Assembly (NCBI RefSeq): GCF_037646455.1
Contig: NZ_JBBIXN010000009.1
Span: forward strand, 20,657-84,656
Origin: Draconibacterium mangrovi_A
Lineage (GTDB): Bacteria > Bacteroidota > Bacteroidia > Bacteroidales > Prolixibacteraceae
Direction of reading: 5' to 3'
DNA length: 64,000 nucleotides
Positions 25,564 to 35,274 of this stretch are shown here, piece after piece. The notes beneath the pieces were generated by a model, which was not told where the DNA came from, did no database searches, and saw only the letters and a program-made list of their open reading frames with translations. Position 1 is the first letter of the stretch, and each line of letters begins with the position of its first letter. A program made the position numbers and the translations under genes.

Positions 25564-28500
25564 TTATTCTTTTGCTGCTTTTAGCCGGCTTCCATCAACA
25601 CGATACAGTACAGTGTACAATACCGGAACTACAACCAGCGTAATGATCGATCCAACTGCCAAACCAAACATGATTACTATCGCTGTAGAATTGAACATCG
25701 AATCGGTGATCAGCGGCGCCATACCCAGGATGGTTGTCAGCGACGCCATCATTACTGGGCGTAAACGCGAAAGCGCTGCATCGAAAGTAGCTTGCAAACG
25801 ATCTTTTCCTTCGCGAATGTTTCTGTTGATCTCATCAAGCAGTACCACCGCATTTTTGATCATCATACCGATCAAACCAAGAGCTCCGATAATACCTGCG
25901 AAAGTGAGGAAGGTACCTGTACTCACCAATCCCAAAACAATACCGATGAATGCAAAAGGTACGATCAGGAAGATGATGATGGGTTGTTTCAGGTTATTGA
26001 ACAAACCGATAATAATGATGGCCATTAAACCGATAGCCAGCGGTAGGAACATGAACAGCGCACTGTTGGCCTCACCTGAACGGGCCGTAGCGCCTTCCCA
26101 CTTCATTTTATAACCGTCGGGGAGTTTTATGGCTTCCACTTTATCCTGGAATTTGGCCTGCACCTCTGCGGCTGTGTATCCATCTGCAGCGTCACATTGT
26201 GCCTTTATCGTTCGTTCGTTGTCCAGTCGATGGATCAGTTCGTAATCCCAGGTCACTTTCAATGTATCAGCTATTTGCGACAGCGGCACACTGGCCTGGC
26301 TGCGCTGTCCCCAAACCGGAATATTCATTAACTGCTCTAAATTATCTCCAACATTATTATCGGTGCGTAACACGATCGGGAGCATGCGGTCACCTTTGTA
26401 AATGGCACCGATTGGCATTCCGTTGGTGGCCACCAAAATCGAATTCCCCATATCCGAGCGGGTTAAACCGAGCGGTTGTGCCCTTTCAACCGAATATTCA
26501 GGAACAATCTTTTTAGTTTGATTTTTCCAGTTGTCGGTAACATTAATGGCTGCCGGCTCTTCCAGGAAAATCTTTTTAGCCTGATTGGCCAGGTCTTTCA
26601 GCACCGCCGGATCAGGACCAGTAAACTGGGCTTCTATATCAGCATCGGCAAAAGCAGCTCCATATTCCATCACTCTGAAAAATGCATCAGGATAATTCTG
26701 ATTCAGATACTCTTCAATTTCAGGAATGAGTTGCGGTACCTGGTCCGTGCTGTTGGTTTCAATAATCAGATCGCCGTAATTTGATCCTCCGGTAGCCATG
26801 TGACGCATAAGGAGGTAACGGGCAGGAGGTCGGCCAACCGAAGCGGTTATCGAATGAACTCCGTCCAATTCCAAAATATGATTTTGAATTTCCTGAACAT
26901 CGTTTTCCACCGCTTTAATATCGGCTCCCTGCGGCATGTAATACTCGATGAAAAACTGATCGTATTCAATCTTCGACATAAAGTCGACCTTCACAAAACG
27001 GAACGACCAGAAAGCGAAAAATAGAACAGCAAAGGAAGCAATTGCAAAGGCATATTTATTGCGTAATGCCCATTTCAGAAATCCGCCAAATATTTTATAG
27101 AATCCAGTATCGTATGTTTGCGCATGTTCTCCTTTAGGACGGGTTTTACGGTAAAAATATTTCGCGTTGAATGGCGTCTGGATCATGGCAAATACCCAAC
27201 TGAGCGATAAGGAAATGATAAGCACAGTAAACAACGACGACAGGAATTCACCGGCCTCATTGGGTGACATCCGCAAGGGCAAAAAGGCCAAAATAGCAAC
27301 GGCTGTTGCTCCCAACAACGGAAGTGCTGTCTTTTTAGCGGTATTCACAAAAGCCTTACTGCGATCCATGCCCGATTTCAGATCGACCAAAATACCATCG
27401 GCCACCACAATGGCATTGTCCACCAACATACCCATGGCAAGAATAATAGCAGCCAAAGTTACCCGATGCAATGGCAGTCCGATTGCGAGCATGACGATCA
27501 ATGTGCCCATGATGGTGAACACCAACCCGCTGGAGATGAGCAAACCTGAACGCAGGCCCATGGCAAACATCAGAACAACGATTACGATACCTACCGACAT
27601 CAACAGGTTGAGCATAAAATCTTTTACAGCATCATCCACCCGATCGGGTTGATAGTACACCTGGTTGATTTCGATACCGGCCGGAATTTCTTTTTGAAGA
27701 TCGGCCAGTTTGGCATCCAGTCGTGCCCCCAGTTTCACTACGTTGATGCCACTTTCGTTCGACAAGCCAAGGGTCAGTCCTTCTTTGTTGTCGTAATAAA
27801 GCGCTTCATGCTGCGGCTCGAGATACGAACGTTCAATCGTGGCAATATCACCCAAGCGGAAACTTCCGCCTCCGGGAACCTGGATCAACAGGTTTTCAAT
27901 TTCTTTGATGGTGGTGATTTTCTGTCCCACTCCAACACGTATCGATTCTTTGCCGGCAACTACCGATCCCGGATTAATAATGGCCGTTTCGTTTTGAATG
28001 GCCGCAGCAATGTACATGGGATTTACACTCAATCCGGCAAGTTTTTCGGGCGAGAAAACCACATCTATGGTTTGTGTGTGTTCTCCAAAGATCTGCGAAC
28101 GACGCACACCGTTCACTGCCAGTAATTCGCGCTCGATGTATTCGGTATATTTTACCAGTTCTTCATGCGAAAAGCCTTCGGCTGTAACGGCATAGAGAAT
28201 CCCGTAAACATCAGCAAAATCGTCATTAACAATTGGCTCCCTCGCTCCGGAGGGCAAAGCACCTTTTGCATCGTTCACCTTTCTGCGCAGGTGATCCCAC
28301 AACTGAGGAAGTTGCGGTGTTTTAACGGTCGGCTGTATATAAACCGTGATCAGTGATAAACCCGGACTTGAAACGGATTGAATCTTATCTACGTTCTCCA
28401 GTTTTTGAATTGCTTTCTCGAGCATGTCGGTTACTTCCAGTTCCACCTCGTGAGCTGTTGCTCCCGGGTAAACCGTTACAACCGTTGCTGCCTTGATCGG

Positions 28501-28614
28501 GATCTCGGCATCTTCGAGCTTCCCGATGTTATTGTAGGCAATGATACCACCAACCAATACTGCAAAAAGTATGGTTGAGATCATGGCTTTTTGATTCAGA
28601 AGCTTTTCAAGCAT
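25564..28614 (-). CDS. RND efflux permease (AcrB/HAE1-like)
   Basis: 1016 residues, the full RND length with two homologous halves of six helices each and two large periplasmic loops. Residues of helix 4, GMLVDNAIVVADGIL, hold the proton-relay acidic site, here Asp-Asn rather than the Asp-Asp of AcrB. LTFAGIIGALGLIGMMIKNAVVLLDEINR is the matching second-half region. It pumps substrates (drugs, bile salts, lipids or metabolites; unknown here) from periplasm to outside with the adaptor and TolC partner of this operon. Its ATG overlaps the adaptor stop by one base. Confidence 0.96.
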   Translation of the reverse strand: MLEKLLNQKAMISTILFAVLVGGIIAYNNIGKLEDAEIPIKAATVVTVYPGATAHEVELEVTDMLEKAIQKLENVDKIQSVSSPGLSLITVYIQPTVKTPQLPQLWDHLRRKVNDAKGALPSGAREPIVNDDFADVYGILYAVTAEGFSHEELVKYTEYIERELLAVNGVRRSQIFGEHTQTIDVVFSPEKLAGLSVNPMYIAAAIQNETAIINPGSVVAGKESIRVGVGQKITTIKEIENLLIQVPGGGSFRLGDIATIERSYLEPQHEALYYDNKEGLTLGLSNESGINVVKLGARLDAKLADLQKEIPAGIEINQVYYQPDRVDDAVKDFMLNLLMSVGIVIVVLMFAMGLRSGLLISSGLVFTIMGTLIVMLAIGLPLHRVTLAAIILAMGMLVDNAIVVADGILVDLKSGMDRSKAFVNTAKKTALPLLGATAVAILAFLPLRMSPNEAGEFLSSLFTVLIISLSLSWVFAMIQTPFNAKYFYRKTRPKGEHAQTYDTGFYKIFGGFLKWALRNKYAFAIASFAVLFFAFWSFRFVKVDFMSKIEYDQFFIEYYMPQGADIKAVENDVQEIQNHILELDGVHSITASVGRPPARYLLMRHMATGGSNYGDLIIETNSTDQVPQLIPEIEEYLNQNYPDAFFRVMEYGAAFADADIEAQFTGPDPAVLKDLANQAKKIFLEEPAAINVTDNWKNQTKKIVPEYSVERAQPLGLTRSDMGNSILVATNGMPIGAIYKGDRMLPIVLRTDNNVGDNLEQLMNIPVWGQRSQASVPLSQIADTLKVTWDYELIHRLDNERTIKAQCDAADGYTAAEVQAKFQDKVEAIKLPDGYKMKWEGATARSGEANSALFMFLPLAIGLMAIIIIGLFNNLKQPIIIFLIVPFAFIGIVLGLVSTGTFLTFAGIIGALGLIGMMIKNAVVLLDEINRNIREGKDRLQATFDAALSRLRPVMMASLTTILGMAPLITDSMFNSTAIVIMFGLAVGSIITLVVVPVLYTVLYRVDGSRLKAAKE

Positions 28615-29687
28615 TACAGCAGCCCTCCAACATTAGTTACCGAAGGTTCAGGAAGTGGTTTTACCTTTTGCCCGTCGACAAGGTAATGCACGCCGGCCGT
28701 GACAATCTTCTCTCCGTTTTGGATGCCCGACACGAGGTTCACGCGACCTTTTGTTCCGTCGAGCGAAATTCTAACTTCGCGTTTTTCAACCTTGCTTGTC
28801 GAGGGATTGTACACCCATACGTAAGTACTGGTTTTTTCGTGGAAAATTGCTGTTTGTGGTACCGATAATCGATTTTTTTCGGCTTGGCTGTAAATGGTCA
28901 CTTCGGCTGTCATGCCCGGAGCTACTTTCGAATTGTCTTTATTTTCGAACGAGAATTTTACCTCGTACAAACCATCGTTCATAGCTTTTCCGCTTACACT
29001 CAACAGTTTTACCGGCATTTTACTGATTCCGGCGTTGGCAACATTCAGGTAACTTTTCTTGTCGCTTTTTACGCGGTTAAGCTGGCTCTCCGAAACAGAG
29101 ACAACAACCTCGAGGTGCGAATTATCGATGATCGATACTATCGGAGTTCCGGCACCAACAGTTTGAAAATTCTCTACAAATTTCTCGTAGATATAACCCG
29201 AAAAAGGAGCTTTTAACTCCGTATCTCGCAATTGATTTTGTGCATTCTCGTAAGCGGTTTTAGCCATCAGATAGCCCGACTTGATCTTCTCGAAAGTGTT
29301 TTCGGGAATTTTGTTTTGATCGATCAGTTGCTTATAGCGTTTGTATTCACCTTCTACTTGTTCGAACTGTGCTTTGGTGGTTTCAACCTGCAGTTCGTAA
29401 TCGCGTTTGTCCATCTCAGCGATCAATTGTCCGGCTCGCACATAATCTCCGGGTTTTACATTCAGTTTTTTCAGTGGCCCTCCAACGCGGAAAGAAATGG
29501 AAGTAAGGCTTTTCTCCTTGATCTTTCCATTCAGGGTCATCGAATTCTGAACCGCAGCATTGCTGGCTGTTTCTACTTTTACGTTTTTAATTGTTTTGGC
29601 CTGAGCCGCTTCGCCCGTTGAGTTTTTGCAGCCCGAAAGGGCTAAAGCCGCAACGGTAAATACGAGAATAATGTTTCTAAATCTCAT
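28614..29687 (-). CDS. RND efflux periplasmic adaptor lipoprotein (membrane fusion protein)
   Basis: 357 residues from the ATG at 29687, chosen because it opens a lipoprotein signal (MRFRNIILVFTVAALALSGC); the ORF continues to 29720 without one. Domain order: a first lipoyl half (KLNVKPGDYVRAGQLIAEMD), a helical hairpin (QVETTKAQFEQVEGEYKRYKQ), a second lipoyl half (LKAPFSGYIYEKFVENFQTV), then beta-barrel and membrane-proximal domains. It links the RND permease to the TolC channel. It is the first gene of the operon: adaptor, permease, TolC, kinase, regulator, 58-aa ORF. Confidence 0.95.
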   Translation of the reverse strand: MRFRNIILVFTVAALALSGCKNSTGEAAQAKTIKNVKVETASNAAVQNSMTLNGKIKEKSLTSISFRVGGPLKKLNVKPGDYVRAGQLIAEMDKRDYELQVETTKAQFEQVEGEYKRYKQLIDQNKIPENTFEKIKSGYLMAKTAYENAQNQLRDTELKAPFSGYIYEKFVENFQTVGAGTPIVSIIDNSHLEVVVSVSESQLNRVKSDKKSYLNVANAGISKMPVKLLSVSGKAMNDGLYEVKFSFENKDNSKVAPGMTAEVTIYSQAEKNRLSVPQTAIFHEKTSTYVWVYNPSTSKVEKREVRISLDGTKGRVNLVSGIQNGEKIVTAGVHYLVDGQKVKPLPEPSVTNVGGLL

Positions 29688-29728
29688 TGTATAATTTTTT
29701 GATTGTTTCCAATTTTTCAAATTGCAAC

Positions 29729-29736
29729 CAAAAGTA
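29729..29736 (-). promoter_or_regulatory. Candidate -7 element for the efflux operon
   Basis: Minus-strand TACTTTTG matches TAnnTTTG, about 40 nt upstream of the adaptor ATG. The -33 match is poor. Confidence 0.3.
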
Positions 29737-30052
29737 GAAGGGTCTTATTTACCGTATGAATAAAATTGCGCGAAGTGACAGATTTCGAACGTGAAGTGAA
29801 AACATTTTCAGAACACATATGGAATTTTCCGAAAAGTTTGAAAAAAGTGTAGAGTTGATATTGCTTTTATGGCGCGTAAATGAATCGAAAACCCAAATTC
29901 CCGCTAAATCATTATTATTCTGATGTTCTGACTATCACAATTAACAAACAGTATAGCGAATTGAATACGTCTCGTTTCTAAATTCACCTAAGGTTTTTAA
30001 TGGGAACAATACGAGTATGCTTAGTACTGAGTCATAAGTACTTTAAATACGG
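29737..30052. other. Intergenic region, about 316 bp
   Basis: AT-rich. It separates the efflux operon start from the stop of the radical SAM gene; both are on the minus strand. It contains two copies of the 6-bp palindrome AGTACT near 30018 and 30037, but no T-run or clear terminator. No ORF or RNA gene was recognised. Confidence 0.5.
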
Positions 30053-31591
30053 TTACTCTAATACTTCCAATGATTGGTTTTTATGCACGTTGGTTTCGTA
30101 CTGAAAAGTTTTATCGGGCAGCCAATCCCATAATTCTCCGAGGTCATTTTTAATTTTCTCGGTCATAAAGCGGGGAATCTTATTTGAATCTTTCCTTACA
30201 AAAGCCTGAAACTCATTATCCTTTTTCAAACGGTCAAATAACGATTCAAGGAGTTTGATCTTTCCCCGCCCACCAATAGAGAGCGACAGTAAAAGGATCA
30301 ACCATTTCGAATTGGGTTCTGTGTTACTTTTAAACCTGTTTTGAATGGTGGATGGAGAAAAACAATGTTTCAGCAAGTCGATGTATTGTCGATAAAACTC
30401 TTCCCACGAATAATTCTTAGGCACAATATTGAGGGTATGGACCGACATCATAAAATGAAATGGGAAAGGAATAATCCTGTTCTCATTTTCATACTTAACA
30501 TTTTCAGCGGCAGCTTTACCGTAAACCGAAAGCAGTGCAAATGACGGATAAGCTACAGGGGCCAAATCGACAAACTTCCGCGTTAATTGAAATGGCTCAT
30601 CGCCAATTTCGGAATCAAGTCCGAGTAAAAAATTGGTTTGTACGTGGGGAATATATTTCTGAATCGCATTTACATGATGTGCAACTTGTTGCACTTTTTC
30701 TAATCCTGTGCTGTTGCCTGTTTTCGATTTGTTACCATATTCGAACCAGGATTCAATTCCGGGCATCACCATTTGAAAACTATTTTCGTGCAATCTGCGC
30801 ACATTTTGTTCCGATAAAGTTGATAAATTACATTCAGCCACGAAATCGATACTACCCGGTTTAACGGCCTGTTCTATGCTTTCCATAATGGTATCAAAAC
30901 GTACCCCAAAATTTGGATCGTACCAACTTACTTTCGGACGTTTAATTCTTGTAGTCAAAAAACGAAGATCGTCCTTTAAAACATCTAAATCGAGCAACTG
31001 ATATGGAATTTTTGAATCGATGCAAAAATCGCAACTATAAGGACATCCCAGGCTGGCAATCATTTGCACAAATTTGATTAGGCGTTGTTTTTTGTGGGCT
31101 GTTTCAATAAACTCCCACCTGTCTCTGGCTCCGGGAATAGATTTGGGCTGTGTTTTTGCAGAAAGGTGAACGCCCATTTCTTTTTGGGGTTCGTAGCCAT
31201 GCAACAAGTCTTTTAGCAGTTCTCGGTCCACTAAGCCTAAAACATAATCGAAATATTTACATGCATCCTCCGGATAACAACGTGCATGAGGACCTCCAAG
31301 TACAGTTACCTTTCCTTTGCTTCTGAAAAAATTACTTAGCGCGTAGGCATACTGTGCGGTAAAAGTAAACGAACTTATAAAAACAATATCGCTCTTTTCA
31401 TCCCAAAGTTGTTTGATTGGCTGTGTTCCTGTATAAAATGAATAGTGTACAACATGACCGAGTTGACGACACCAGACACCAATTATCTGTGGCATGATGC
31501 TGATGTAATTGGGAAACATTATTTTCCGATACAGCGAATGTGAGTTACTATTATGAATAAGATCAATAATACTGATGCTTAATTTCTTCAT
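30053..31591 (-). CDS. Radical SAM protein with N-terminal cobalamin-binding-type domain
   Basis: 512 residues from the ATG at 31591 (an in-frame ATG at 31606 is possible). Residues about 1-130 form a Rossmann-like B12-binding-type domain (SDIVFISSFTFTAQYAYALSN, VTVLGGPHARCYPEDACKYF), without the classical DxHxxG motif. The radical SAM core starts at LGCPYSCDFC, with cluster cysteines 183, 187 and 190, followed by VSWYDPNFGVRFD. The C-terminal 150 residues are helical and not recognised. The family includes methyltransferases, cyclases and many uncharacterised enzymes. No partner gene is adjacent, and AT-rich gaps of about 350 bp flank it on both sides. Confidence 0.88.
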   Translation of the reverse strand: MKKLSISIIDLIHNSNSHSLYRKIMFPNYISIMPQIIGVWCRQLGHVVHYSFYTGTQPIKQLWDEKSDIVFISSFTFTAQYAYALSNFFRSKGKVTVLGGPHARCYPEDACKYFDYVLGLVDRELLKDLLHGYEPQKEMGVHLSAKTQPKSIPGARDRWEFIETAHKKQRLIKFVQMIASLGCPYSCDFCIDSKIPYQLLDLDVLKDDLRFLTTRIKRPKVSWYDPNFGVRFDTIMESIEQAVKPGSIDFVAECNLSTLSEQNVRRLHENSFQMVMPGIESWFEYGNKSKTGNSTGLEKVQQVAHHVNAIQKYIPHVQTNFLLGLDSEIGDEPFQLTRKFVDLAPVAYPSFALLSVYGKAAAENVKYENENRIIPFPFHFMMSVHTLNIVPKNYSWEEFYRQYIDLLKHCFSPSTIQNRFKSNTEPNSKWLILLLSLSIGGRGKIKLLESLFDRLKKDNEFQAFVRKDSNKIPRFMTEKIKNDLGELWDWLPDKTFQYETNVHKNQSLEVLE

Positions 31592-31950
31592 GTTGAAGTT
31601 TTTCAATTTTAGAACGACTATTTTAGGAAATAATGGTTACCAAAGAAACTCAATAATGAGGATCACTCACTACTGTTTTCAAAAATTTTCTAATTGATTG
31701 GTGCTTCCCTGATATCAGGATCAAAACATAATACGATTTTAGGTACTGTAAAGTTTTATATTCGGTTTTGAAACAATGAAAGTTACGAATAAAATACACC
31801 AAACACAACACGCTGAAAAACAGCAAATAAGAACTACTAAGTTTTATTATCCAATTTAAACCTGTGCAAATACAGTTTACTTCAAACTTATTGGGACAGA
31901 ACTGGAATTGTGAAAAAGTAACTAAAAAGTATTCCTAAGATCCAAGCTTA
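31592..31950. other. Intergenic region, about 359 bp
   Basis: AT-rich spacer upstream of the radical SAM gene. A minus-strand TAAGTTTG (31883-31890) fits the -7 consensus but lies about 290 nt from the start codon and has no -33 partner. I see no ORF, hairpin with T-run or RNA gene. Confidence 0.5.
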
Positions 31951-33615
31951 CTAATACACAAAGCTACTACCGCCCAGGAACTCGCGCAGTAATGATGTAG
32001 GAGGAATTTCGTCGTCGTTAATTTGTTTGAAATACGATAGAAATTCAAGCAAACGTGTAGCTTCAGAATATTCCTTCTGATTTTCGAGTACCATTTTTAA
32101 GAGTGGCTCGGCATATTTTTTTAGTACACCCAACTCATAAAGTGTGGCCGAATTAAACATCACATCTGCATTTTCCTGGTAGGGAAAAATATTGCGTTCT
32201 TCGCCTTTTCGCACCGATGGCCATCGTTTTATGGTATCAGCCGCGTGATAACCACGGTATTTGGCATCGCGGATGGTACGGCGCAACAAACGGTTATCGG
32301 CGGTAGAAATGTGGGTGTGTTCATCCATCGAAATTTGTGTAAGTGCCGAGATAAATATTTTAAAGGTGTTTCGTTCTTCAATCCGGGTCAGTAAATCGGG
32401 ATTCATGCCATGGATGCCTTCAACGATAAGAATATCGCCGGGAGTAAGTTGCAGCGTATCGCCGTTGTTCGTTCTTTTCCCCTGGCGAAAATCAAAACGG
32501 GGCAAGCTCACCCTTTTCCCTTCGAAAACATCAATCATTTGCCGGTTAAAAAACGCAATATCTATGGCCTCGAGGGCTTCAAAATCGTACTCGCCATGTT
32601 CGTCGCGCGGTGTATGTTCACGATCCACAAAATAATCGTCGAGCGAAACATGGTGTGGGCGCAAACCGTTTACGGCCAGTTGCACGCCCAGTCGTTTGCT
32701 AAAAGTTGTCTTACCCGATGCCGATGGCCCTGCAATAAGAACCACCTTAACATCGCCATTACGCGAGGAAATCATATTGGCAATTTCGGCGATCTTTTTC
32801 TCATGCAAGGCCTCCGATATTTTGATCACTTCCCCTCCTCTGCCATTGAGTGTGCGATCGTTTAAACTCCCCACCGTGGAAACATCGATGATTCCGGCCC
32901 AATCTTTCTGTTCCTGAAAAATCTCGAACAGCTTATCGTGATAACTTACTTTTCGGAGTTTTAAAAAGTTCTTTCTTCGCGGAACGATCAACAACAATCC
33001 ATCGTAATAAGGGATCAAACCAAAATTGCGAATGTATCCGGTAGATGGTAGCAAATGCCCAAAGAGGTAATCGGCAAGGTCGTTCAAAAAATAAAGGTGT
33101 GTATAAAGCTGTCCCTGCTGCTCGATCAACTGTGCTTTTTCCACCAGCCCCTGTTTCATTAACAAATCAACTGCCTCGGGGGTCAGCAGATCTTTTTTCA
33201 CAAATGGCAGGTCAGCATCGATCATCGACTGCATTTCCTGTTTAATCGAGAAGACATCCGATTCGCTGATCTCACGCTCTAATCCATTCAACTCGCAAAA
33301 ATAACCATTCGAGATTCCATTCTGAACCCTGAAGTCGACATGCGGAAAAACTTCTTTTATGGCGGCATATAACAAAAAAATCAAACTTCGGATATAAAGG
33401 CGGATCCCATCGGTATTTGACACATCGATAAACTCGATTTGCTTTGGTTTTACCACGCAGAATGTGAGTTCCTTTACCTGATTATTTACGATAGCTCCAC
33501 ATACAGAATGATCGTCTTTAATATTCAGACTACTACTGATTTCGAGCAACGAAGTGCCCATTGGGAAACTGTGGTAAGAACCTGTATTCTTGCAAAATAT
33601 TTCTACTTCCTTCAT
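31951..33615 (-). CDS. Nucleoside (uridine-type) kinase fused to a threonyl-tRNA-synthetase-like N-terminus
   Basis: 554 residues from the ATG at 33615; an in-frame ATG at 33657 adds 14 unlikely residues. The N-terminal ~60 residues resemble a TGS domain (GSYHSFPMGTSLLEISSSL). Residues about 60-210 resemble the editing/second additional domain of threonyl-tRNA synthetase. The C-terminal half is a P-loop kinase of the uridine kinase/phosphoribulokinase group: Walker A GPSASGKTTFSKRLG, HHVSLDDYFVDREHTPRD and ILIVEGIHGMNPDLL. This fusion is conserved in many anaerobes and usually called nucleoside kinase. The substrate is untested here. Confidence 0.87.
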   Translation of the reverse strand: MKEVEIFCKNTGSYHSFPMGTSLLEISSSLNIKDDHSVCGAIVNNQVKELTFCVVKPKQIEFIDVSNTDGIRLYIRSLIFLLYAAIKEVFPHVDFRVQNGISNGYFCELNGLEREISESDVFSIKQEMQSMIDADLPFVKKDLLTPEAVDLLMKQGLVEKAQLIEQQGQLYTHLYFLNDLADYLFGHLLPSTGYIRNFGLIPYYDGLLLIVPRRKNFLKLRKVSYHDKLFEIFQEQKDWAGIIDVSTVGSLNDRTLNGRGGEVIKISEALHEKKIAEIANMISSRNGDVKVVLIAGPSASGKTTFSKRLGVQLAVNGLRPHHVSLDDYFVDREHTPRDEHGEYDFEALEAIDIAFFNRQMIDVFEGKRVSLPRFDFRQGKRTNNGDTLQLTPGDILIVEGIHGMNPDLLTRIEERNTFKIFISALTQISMDEHTHISTADNRLLRRTIRDAKYRGYHAADTIKRWPSVRKGEERNIFPYQENADVMFNSATLYELGVLKKYAEPLLKMVLENQKEYSEATRLLEFLSYFKQINDDEIPPTSLLREFLGGSSFVY

Positions 33616-33759
33616 GTTTTGTCTGTTTTCAGGATTAAATGTAAGTAAAAGTTGCAAGTTGACAAGAAGTTATCAAGTTAGGGATAAAAGGGAGCAGGCG
33701 CAGCACAAAATAAACATTCGTTGAGCAAAATTGAGATAGAATTGTTTCAAAAAGCAACG

Positions 33760-35274
33760 ATGACTTCAAAGAGCTCATTTAAAAATAAAGGCACTGAAAA
33801 CACGGTTAACCTGGTTTTTCCGCACCAGCTTTTTTTCGAAAGTCCACTTTTGGAAAATGGCCACGAGATATACATGGTTGAAGAATACCTGTTCTTCCGG
33901 CAATATGCCTTTCACAAGCAGAAACTCGCATTTCACCGTGCGACCATGCGTTTTTACAAGAATTATCTTGAAGGGAAAGGGATCAAAGTGAATTATATTG
34001 ATTCAACCAGAGATTTATCTGATGTGCGGATTTTGGTCAAAAAACTGAAAAAAGGAGGCGTAAATGGATTCCATGTAATCGATCCGATAGACGACTGGCT
34101 TGAACGACGGATCCGAAAAAAAGAAATGGCGTTAAATGTTTATGAAAGTCCGCTGTTCCTTAACACGCGTAAAGACAATGCTGCATTTTTCAGGCCGGAG
34201 AAAACATCGTATTTTCAAACCACTTTTTATAAGTAGCAACGAAAAAAACGCAAGGTTTTGCTCGATGAAAGCGGTAATCCTGCAGGTGGTAAATGGACCT
34301 CTGACACCGAAAACCGAAAAAAATATCCCAGGGAAAAAACGCCGCCGGCCATTCATTTTCCCTTATCCTCGCCCCTGTGGGAAGAAGCCGTTCAATACGT
34401 AGAAAAAAATTTTAACAACAACCCTGGAGAGTTGAGTAAAAATCCGTTATACCCCATGGATTTTAAATCGGCACAAACGTGGTTCCAACAATTTCTTGAA
34501 TACCGTTTCTACGATTTCGGAGCCTACGAAGATGCCATTGTACGCAATGAACCCTTTCTGCACCACAGTGTGCTCTCACCACTGTTAAATGTGGGGTTGC
34601 TTTTACCCGGAAAGTTATTGGAGCAGAGCCTTGCCTTTGCCGAAAAAGAAAACATCCCAATTAATTCGACAGAAGGATTTGTGAGGCAGATCATGGGCTG
34701 GCGCGAATTTATCCGAGGTATGTACGAAAGCAGAGGAAGTCGTTCGCGCACACTTAATTTCTGGGGTTTCGACCGAAAAATACCGCAAAGTTTTTACAGC
34801 GCCACTACAGGTATCGATCCCGTCGATCAAACCATTCGTGAGGTTTTGAAAACCGGCTATTGCCATCACATCGAACGGCTGATGATCCTCGGTAATTTTA
34901 TGCTGCTTTGCGAATTCGATCCCGACGAGGTGTACCGTTGGTTTATGGAGCTGTTTATCGATGCCTACGACTGGGTGATGGTGCCCAACGTGTATGGCAT
35001 GAGTCAGTTTGCCGACGGCGGTCTGTTTGCTACCAAACCTTATATCGGCGGCTCGAATTATATCCGAAAAATGAGCGATTACAGCGGAGGCGACTGGGAA
35101 GCAGTCTGGGACGGGCTGTTCTGGCGTTTTATAGATCAACACCGGGATTTTTTCAAGAGCAATCCGCGCCTGTCGATGATGTACCATACCTATAATCGAA
35201 TGTCCGAAGAAAAGCGAATTACACACCTGCAAAATGCAAAAGAGTTTCTCAATAAGTTAGACGGAGAGAATTAA
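33760..35274 (+). pseudogene. Cryptochrome/photolyase (FeS-BCP/PhrB-like) gene split by an in-frame TAG
   Basis: One continuous 505-codon frame from the ATG at 33760 to the TAA at 35272, interrupted only by TAG at 34234-34236 (codon 159). Part 1 is the photolyase-related N-terminal domain (VNLVFPHQLFFESPLL). Part 2 resumes in the same frame (QRKKRKVLL, then GNPAGGKW) and holds the FAD/catalytic region: TEGFVRQIMGWREFIRG, NFWGFDRKIPQSFY, GYCHHIERLMILGNFMLL and MSQFADGGLFATKPYIGGSNY. Family members normally have three cysteines after MSDY plus one upstream for a 4Fe-4S cluster; here the loop reads MSDYSGGDWEAVWDGLFW, with none. Restart at TTG 34258 or ATG 34456 would give only a C-terminal part. 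TAG is an ordinary stop elsewhere in the window. Confidence 0.85.

Noticed and set aside
25564..28614. Asp-Asn instead of Asp-Asp in the permease proton-relay helix
   Set aside because: The VDNAIVV form is common in many functional RND transporters, so it is not evidence of inactivation.
25343..28868. Several long antisense frames across the efflux genes
   Set aside because: They are shadows of strongly conserved TolC, RND and adaptor proteins and start without plausible initiation context.
33721..35274. Reading the photolyase region as two separate genes
   Set aside because: Both parts are in the same frame with only a TAG between them, together match one family at its normal length, and the second part has no ATG near its beginning.
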